Part shown: positions 5,039-9,181 of the stretch, in pieces | How the letters are laid out: the number at the start of each line of letters is the position of its first letter | Numbering within the stretch: the first letter of the stretch is position 1 | Assembly (NCBI GenBank): GCA_021812205.1 | Contig: JAKAOJ010000008.1 | Coordinates: 1 to 9,181, forward strand | Direction of reading: 5' to 3' | From: Microcaldota archaeon | Lineage (GTDB): Archaea > Micrarchaeota > Micrarchaeia > Micrarchaeales > Micrarchaeaceae | Length of the DNA: 9,181 nt | Notes under the pieces: model-generated | Database searches by the model: none | Told to the model about the DNA's origin: nothing | What the model saw: the letters and a program-made list of their open reading frames with translations, nothing else | Translations under genes and position numbers: made by a program

Positions 5039-7213
5039 ATGAACACTCTCATTATAGCAGAGAAGCCCAGCGTAGCGCTGAGGATAGCGATAGCCATTGG
5101 CAACGGGGCGCAGAAGCGCATGGCTATCGGCAGGGTCAGCTACTACGAGATTGACGGCCCGTCGGGGAAGACGTACATTGCAGCGGCAGTCGGCCATCTC
5201 TTCACCATAAGGCAGAAAGGCTCTGTCCATGGCTATCCAGTGCTTGATGTGGAATGGGCGCCCTCGTACTCAGTGAGCAAGAGCTCCTATTTCACAAAAG
5301 GGTATCTAGACGTGCTGAAGAGCATAGCCAAAGACTGCAGCACGTTCGTTAACGCGTGCGACTACGACATAGAGGGCACGGTGATAGGCACAAACATAAT
5401 AAAGGAGCTGAGCTCCATGCCGGTCAGCGAGCTCGGCCAGATAGCAAAGCGCATGAAGTTCTCCACTACGACCACGCGCGACCTTCTTGCCGCGTACTCG
5501 GAGATGACGCCTCCAGACATGAACAATTTTTACGCGGGAGAGGCACGTCACATCCTGGACTGGCTCTGGGGAATAAACCTGAGCAGGGCACTCACCAGCG
5601 CCATGAGCAGCTCTGTGCACATGATGCTGAGCATAGGGCGCGTGCAGGGCCCAGCTCTCGCGCTCCTTGCAAAGCGCGAGATTGATATATCGGCGTTCGT
5701 TCCAAAGCCTTTCTGGAAGGTAGCAGCTACTGTGGAAGGCGTGGAGTTCCTCAGCGAGCGCGGAGACATGTTCGAGAAAGAGGCTGCCGACGCCACTCTC
5801 CGGGCTGCCGCAGCCGCTTCTGATGGAACAGTAAAATCTGTCGAGGCGAAGGATGAGCAGAAATGGCCATGGCCGCCGTTTGACCTCACCTCGCTGCAGC
5901 TGGAAGCTAGCAGGGCGCTGCGCTTCGATCCGTCGCAGACGCTCGCGCTCGCCCAGGCGCTGTACGAACGCTCCTACATATCATATCCAAGGACATCGTC
6001 GCAGAAGCTCCCGCCGTCTCTAGGCCTGCCCCGCATACTCGAGGACCTATCAAAGAACCCCGAGTACGCGCAGCACGCATCGAAGCTCATAGCCGCAAAG
6101 CGCTTCAGGCCAATAGAAGGCTCGAAGGTTGACGAGGCGCACCCCGCCATATTCCCTACAGGCGTCATGCCAAAGGCGCTTTCGCCTCAGGAAGCGAAGC
6201 TCTACGATCTGATAACTAGAAGGTTCCTCGCCTGCTTCGCCGAGCCTATGCAGGTTGCCCGGACAAAGGCTGTCATAGATTTCGGCGGGGAAGCGTTCGC
6301 TGCGAGTGGTGCAGTGGTAAAGGACAAGGGCTGGCTCGAATACTATCCGTTTGCGAGGATGGACGAGAAGGAGCTTCCGGCGCTGAAGGAAGGCGCCCGC
6401 GTGCGTGCAGACAGCATAGACCTGCGCGAGCTTGAGACACAGCCCCCAAGGCGCTATACAAAAGCCAGCATAATATCTGAGCTTGAGAAGCGCGGCCTCG
6501 GGACCAAGGCCACGCGTGCAGGCATCGTCGACACTCTCTTCAGGCGCAACTACGTCGAGGGTTCAAGCATAAAGGTTACCGATTTCGGCATGACGGTGTA
6601 CAAGACGCTGGCTAAGAACTGCGAGATGATTGTCACAGACGAGACGACCAAAAAGCTGGAGGAAGACATGGAAGGCATAGCGAAGGGCGCGAAGACTGAG
6701 GAAGAGGTCATAAGCGAGGGCAAGGAGATGCTAATGCAGGCAATCAAGCTCTTCGACAGGAACAAGGCCCAGATAGCAGAGGCGATGAAGAGCAGCTTCG
6801 CTTCTGCCAATACCGTTGGCAAGTGCCCCAACTGCGGCGGCGACCTCGTGATCAGAAGGTCGATGCGCGGCAAGCAGTTCGTCTCGTGCTCAAATTACCC
6901 CAAGTGCACCACATCATATCCGCTGCCGCAGATGGCAAAGATAGTGCCTACCGACCAGGTATGCCAGTACTGCCATACTCCTATTGTCAAGGTGATAAGG
7001 AAGGGCAGGCCGCCGTTTGAGATAGACCTGGACCCCAACTGCGTCACCAAGAAGGAGTTCAAGGAAGCTTACGAGGCCAAGAAGGCAGCGAAGGAGCAGG
7101 CGAAGGCCGAGGCTGCCGGGGCAAAGAAGGCCAAGGCCAAGAAGGCTGCCAAGCCTAAGGCGAAGCCGGAGCCGGCCGCGAAGAAGAAAAAGCCACAGCC
7201 CAAGAGCAAATAG
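5039..7213 (+). CDS. topA: DNA topoisomerase I (type IA) with zinc fingers
   Basis: This type IA topoisomerase relaxes negatively supercoiled DNA by cutting one strand through a 5'-phosphotyrosine. Numbers count from the GTG at 5030; subtract 3 for the chosen ATG. The Toprim domain opens with NTLIIAEKPSVA (catalytic Glu11) and carries the metal-binding DYDIEG (111-116). The family usually has EGE here, whereas this protein has EGT. DWLWGINLSRALT (177-189) and SIGRVQGPAL (201-210) are conserved topoisomerase blocks. The catalytic tyrosine is Tyr319 in YISYPRTSS, followed by EAHPAIFPTG (369-378) and a late RGLGTKATRAGIVDTL block (488-503). A four-cysteine zinc finger (C599, C602, C620, C626) comes next. 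A second, incomplete finger has only C645, C648 and C671. The last 50 residues are Lys/Ala/Pro-rich and probably bind DNA. There is no helicase part, so this is not reverse gyrase. It probably shares a transcript with the membrane protein 29 bp upstream. Confidence 0.93.
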   Translation: MNTLIIAEKPSVALRIAIAIGNGAQKRMAIGRVSYYEIDGPSGKTYIAAAVGHLFTIRQKGSVHGYPVLDVEWAPSYSVSKSSYFTKGYLDVLKSIAKDCSTFVNACDYDIEGTVIGTNIIKELSSMPVSELGQIAKRMKFSTTTTRDLLAAYSEMTPPDMNNFYAGEARHILDWLWGINLSRALTSAMSSSVHMMLSIGRVQGPALALLAKREIDISAFVPKPFWKVAATVEGVEFLSERGDMFEKEAADATLRAAAAASDGTVKSVEAKDEQKWPWPPFDLTSLQLEASRALRFDPSQTLALAQALYERSYISYPRTSSQKLPPSLGLPRILEDLSKNPEYAQHASKLIAAKRFRPIEGSKVDEAHPAIFPTGVMPKALSPQEAKLYDLITRRFLACFAEPMQVARTKAVIDFGGEAFAASGAVVKDKGWLEYYPFARMDEKELPALKEGARVRADSIDLRELETQPPRRYTKASIISELEKRGLGTKATRAGIVDTLFRRNYVEGSSIKVTDFGMTVYKTLAKNCEMIVTDETTKKLEEDMEGIAKGAKTEEEVISEGKEMLMQAIKLFDRNKAQIAEAMKSSFASANTVGKCPNCGGDLVIRRSMRGKQFVSCSNYPKCTTSYPLPQMAKIVPTDQVCQYCHTPIVKVIRKGRPPFEIDLDPNCVTKKEFKEAYEAKKAAKEQAKAEAAGAKKAKAKKAAKPKAKPEPAAKKKKPQPKSK

Positions 7214-7339
7214 GGCTATGCTGCAGTTGCCAGGTTTGCCGTAAATTCAGGTTCCGATAGCAGCTTCGCAGTTTCCCAGTCCTAAGAAGGGGGACGGCCA
7301 AGGCCAAATGCATAATGCACATGCGCCAATATTCTGGAT
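7214..7339. other. Convergent intergenic gap
   Basis: This 126-bp gap lies between the stop codons of the topoisomerase and the surface-protein gene. I see no T-run of five or more, no strong stem-loop and no small gene. Short symmetric strings are present (ggccaaggcc at 7297-7306, tgcataatgca near 7308). The first repeats a 12-mer from the topoisomerase tail (7129-7140). Any terminators are not recognisable by eye. Confidence 0.4.
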
Positions 7340-9181
7340 TCAGCAGCTGTTCTCTATAGTTATTGTCTGCGCGTAAGGCCCAGCCGGCGCTCCGCCCGGC
7401 ACTCCAAGGCCGAAGTATATAGTGTTCGAGCCGGCGGCAGGCACGGAGAGCAGCGTGTTGGCTGGTGTAGCGCTAAGCTTGTTCGCGCTGCCGAACTGCA
7501 CTCCGCTGCTTGCAGCCCATGTGGTGTTGCTGACCCCGAACTGCGCAGTCCCTATCCAGTTGCCCCCGTAAACCAGCATGTAAGCATTCGCGTTGCCCGT
7601 ATTGTCGTCTGTTATGGCGTTGGTTGTGGGAATGCTGCTGCCCGCAGCCAGGCTGCCGAAGTCTATTGCCGATGGATTCAGGGAAATTGTGCATGTCTCC
7701 TGAACAGAGACAGGTACTGCACTTCCGAGTAGCGCGGAAGGCATCACGCCATTAGGGGGATATGCCCTTATTATCATGCCATTCCAGTATTGTGTACCTC
7801 CGGCACCATCCCCGACTAGCCCAAAATAGTTTCCATTGTTTGCTACGGTATAAGTGTTTGATGCATTTTGGCTTATCTCGCTCCCGTAGATTCCTGGTAC
7901 CGGGGAAACATACATTGTTGCACTGCCACTTGCTACTGTTATAGACACAAGTATCCATTTGTTGGACCAGGTGCCAGAGTCTGGAGGTGCAGTCCAGCTT
8001 GTCCAGGAGCTTGTTGAAGTGACACCGTACCATCCAACGCCTTTTCCAACCCTTCCCATCTGTCCAGCTCCAGAAGAACTCACAAGGAAGTATACATCGT
8101 CAAGATTTGCCTCATTAGTATAATACTCTATTATCATGTTTGTAGATTGTCCATTAGCAGCAGTATCAAGATAATCGCCGTTGGCTCCGCCTGCATAGAA
8201 CGCATCAGTGCCGAATGGCGATCCTGAAGGCGCAGACAAAGTCTGACCTGAAGTCCCTGCGGTTGTCCACCCAGATTGCGAATTGCCAGCAAAGTAATTA
8301 TTGAACACACTCGCCCCATCATCGTACTGACCATATGACGAAGAGGCCGTAGGAATTTCGCCTATTCCACTTGTTCCACTGCTGGAGAGCGTGTTGACCG
8401 TGTTGCTTTCAAAGCCCAGGTAAAGCGGGCTTATGGAGTTTGCCGTTATGCCATTTGCGAGCTTTACCCACGTTACTAGCTTGCCAGAGCTGTTGCTCTC
8501 TATCCAAGCGGGCTGCACCGCCCCTATCGCATTGAATATCTCGAAGTTTGCGGTATTGCCATTATAGACGATGTTACCCACATACGCGCTCTCTGATATG
8601 TTTATCATCGCTTGGAATGGCGCCACTGTTGCTATTGATTGGCTGTTTACCACGCATATAGGTGCATAGTTCAGAACATTGCTTGGAAACTGGCTGGGGG
8701 TTGGCACAATACAAGATTGCCTTATTTCGTTCGACGAGCTGTAGTTTCCGTTGCCTGCAGTGGCAACTTCGAACGTGTAAAGTCCCGTACTTGGGGTGAA
8801 TGCATATGTATTGCTGCTCGAAGTACTTGAAACTACAGTCCCGTCAACAATAAGGTTGGCAGTAAGCTGGCTTCCAACTGTGGATATGCCATAGTTAACC
8901 GTTAAGCTATTTGGCGTGTTCAGCATGACGTTTGCAACGGACAGCGTCAATGCCGGCACTCCTTTATTCACAGTCAAGATTTCGTTTGCAGATTGGCCAT
9001 TAGTTATGTCATTTACAGTTAATGTATAACTTCCTGGCGCCCAGCAGTTGGCAAGCGATGGCGTCGTGTCGCATATTGTATAGCTAATGGTATTTGCAGC
9101 AGGGCCTGCAATCACGTTGCCGTTTTCTTCTATTTCTACGCTGTCGCCGCTTGTTGTCGCAGTCCCGGTTATAACATCAGT
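7340..9181 (-). CDS. Secreted/surface protein with Ig-like and DUF2341-type domains (partial)
   Basis: This is the C-terminal 613 codons of a larger gene. The frame is open to the window edge, so the signal peptide and true start lie outside; a GTG at 9113-9115 is internal. Counting from that GTG, Ig-like repeats cover about 1-50 (GSYTLTVNDITNGQSANEILTV) and 53-135. A DUF2341-type region spans about 155-260 (PAWIESNSSGKLVTWVKL, SPLYLGFES). A lectin/LamG-like beta region follows (about 262-455), ending in RAYPPNGVMPS. A last beta domain covers 475-591. Composition is rich in Ser, Thr, Asn and Gly, with five N-glycosylation sequons (N124, N172, N208, N417, N530). Six cysteines fall as three neighbouring pairs: C15/C24, C135/C154 and C475/C591. 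No C-terminal anchor helix is present, so attachment would be at the unseen N-terminus, or the protein is released. DUF2341 proteins are usually extracellular and thought to bind glycans; the ligand here is unknown. Confidence 0.8.
   Translation of the reverse strand, partial: TDVITGTATTSGDSVEIEENGNVIAGPAANTISYTICDTTPSLANCWAPGSYTLTVNDITNGQSANEILTVNKGVPALTLSVANVMLNTPNSLTVNYGISTVGSQLTANLIVDGTVVSSTSSSNTYAFTPSTGLYTFEVATAGNGNYSSSNEIRQSCIVPTPSQFPSNVLNYAPICVVNSQSIATVAPFQAMINISESAYVGNIVYNGNTANFEIFNAIGAVQPAWIESNSSGKLVTWVKLANGITANSISPLYLGFESNTVNTLSSSGTSGIGEIPTASSSYGQYDDGASVFNNYFAGNSQSGWTTAGTSGQTLSAPSGSPFGTDAFYAGGANGDYLDTAANGQSTNMIIEYYTNEANLDDVYFLVSSSGAGQMGRVGKGVGWYGVTSTSSWTSWTAPPDSGTWSNKWILVSITVASGSATMYVSPVPGIYGSEISQNASNTYTVANNGNYFGLVGDGAGGTQYWNGMIIRAYPPNGVMPSALLGSAVPVSVQETCTISLNPSAIDFGSLAAGSSIPTTNAITDDNTGNANAYMLVYGGNWIGTAQFGVSNTTWAASSGVQFGSANKLSATPANTLLSVPAAGSNTIYFGLGVPGGAPAGPYAQTITIENSC

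Noticed and set aside
5037..5042. TGATGA as the C box of a C/D-box guide RNA
   Set aside because: It coincides with the topoisomerase start codon and has no matching D box or guide-RNA spacing.
5039..7213. Reverse gyrase
   Set aside because: Only the topoisomerase half is present. There is no N-terminal helicase domain, and the Toprim domain begins within ten residues of the start.
7129..7308. The 12-mer ggccaaggccaa shared by the topoisomerase tail (7129-7140) and the gap after it (7297-7308); also ggccaagaaggc at 7075 and 7135
   Set aside because: These are low-complexity Lys/Ala codon repeats. The downstream copy might be a remnant of a longer tail, but the frame after the stop hits another stop within 16 codons, so nothing more can be supported.
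1..9181. tRNA genes, CRISPR arrays, insertion sequences or defence genes
   Set aside because: I looked for T-arm consensus strings, regularly spaced repeats, transposase motifs and terminal repeats on both strands and saw none.

Overview
The window comes from an archaeon. The evidence is an archaeal-type valyl-tRNA synthetase, ribosomal protein uS15 with the long archaeal/eukaryotic N-terminal region, eS1 (S3Ae, absent from bacteria), a free-standing TRAM-domain protein, TATA-like promoters, and AGGTG ribosome-binding sites of archaeal type. Compact spacing, small genes and a secreted DUF2341-type protein with an AYPPNGVMPS motif suggest a small-genome DPANN-like archaeon, perhaps Micrarchaeota. 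That placement rests on memory of similar proteins and is tentative. Coding DNA is moderately GC-rich and uses ATA (Ile) and AGG (Arg) often.

Layout: (1) 54-3967, plus strand, is an information-processing block: TRAM RNA-binding protein, valS, rps15 and rps3ae. The two ribosomal protein genes are 4 bp apart and follow valS by 28 bp. (2) 3988-4691, minus strand, is a two-gene operon encoding a pair of four-helix SMR/EamA-like transporter subunits. It converges on rps3ae and diverges from the next gene. (3) 4716-7213, plus strand, is a small two-helix membrane protein with an arginine-rich tail, then a type IA DNA topoisomerase with zinc fingers and a lysine/alanine-rich tail. (4) 7340-9181, minus strand, is the C-terminal part of a large secreted or surface protein with Ig-like, DUF2341 and lectin-like regions. 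Its reading frame is still open at the right edge, so the start lies outside.

The genes on the left are translation housekeeping. The middle combines a membrane transporter with a membrane/topoisomerase pair, and the right is cell-surface function. I found no tRNA, rRNA, CRISPR array, insertion sequence or defence system. Most of the window is ordinary core genome. The best second-look items are the small Arg-rich membrane protein upstream of the topoisomerase, the altered class I signature motifs in ValRS, the tandem palindromes in the valS leader, the promoters of the 4.7 kb divergent pair lying inside each other's genes, and the cysteine pairing and base-composition mosaic of the surface protein.
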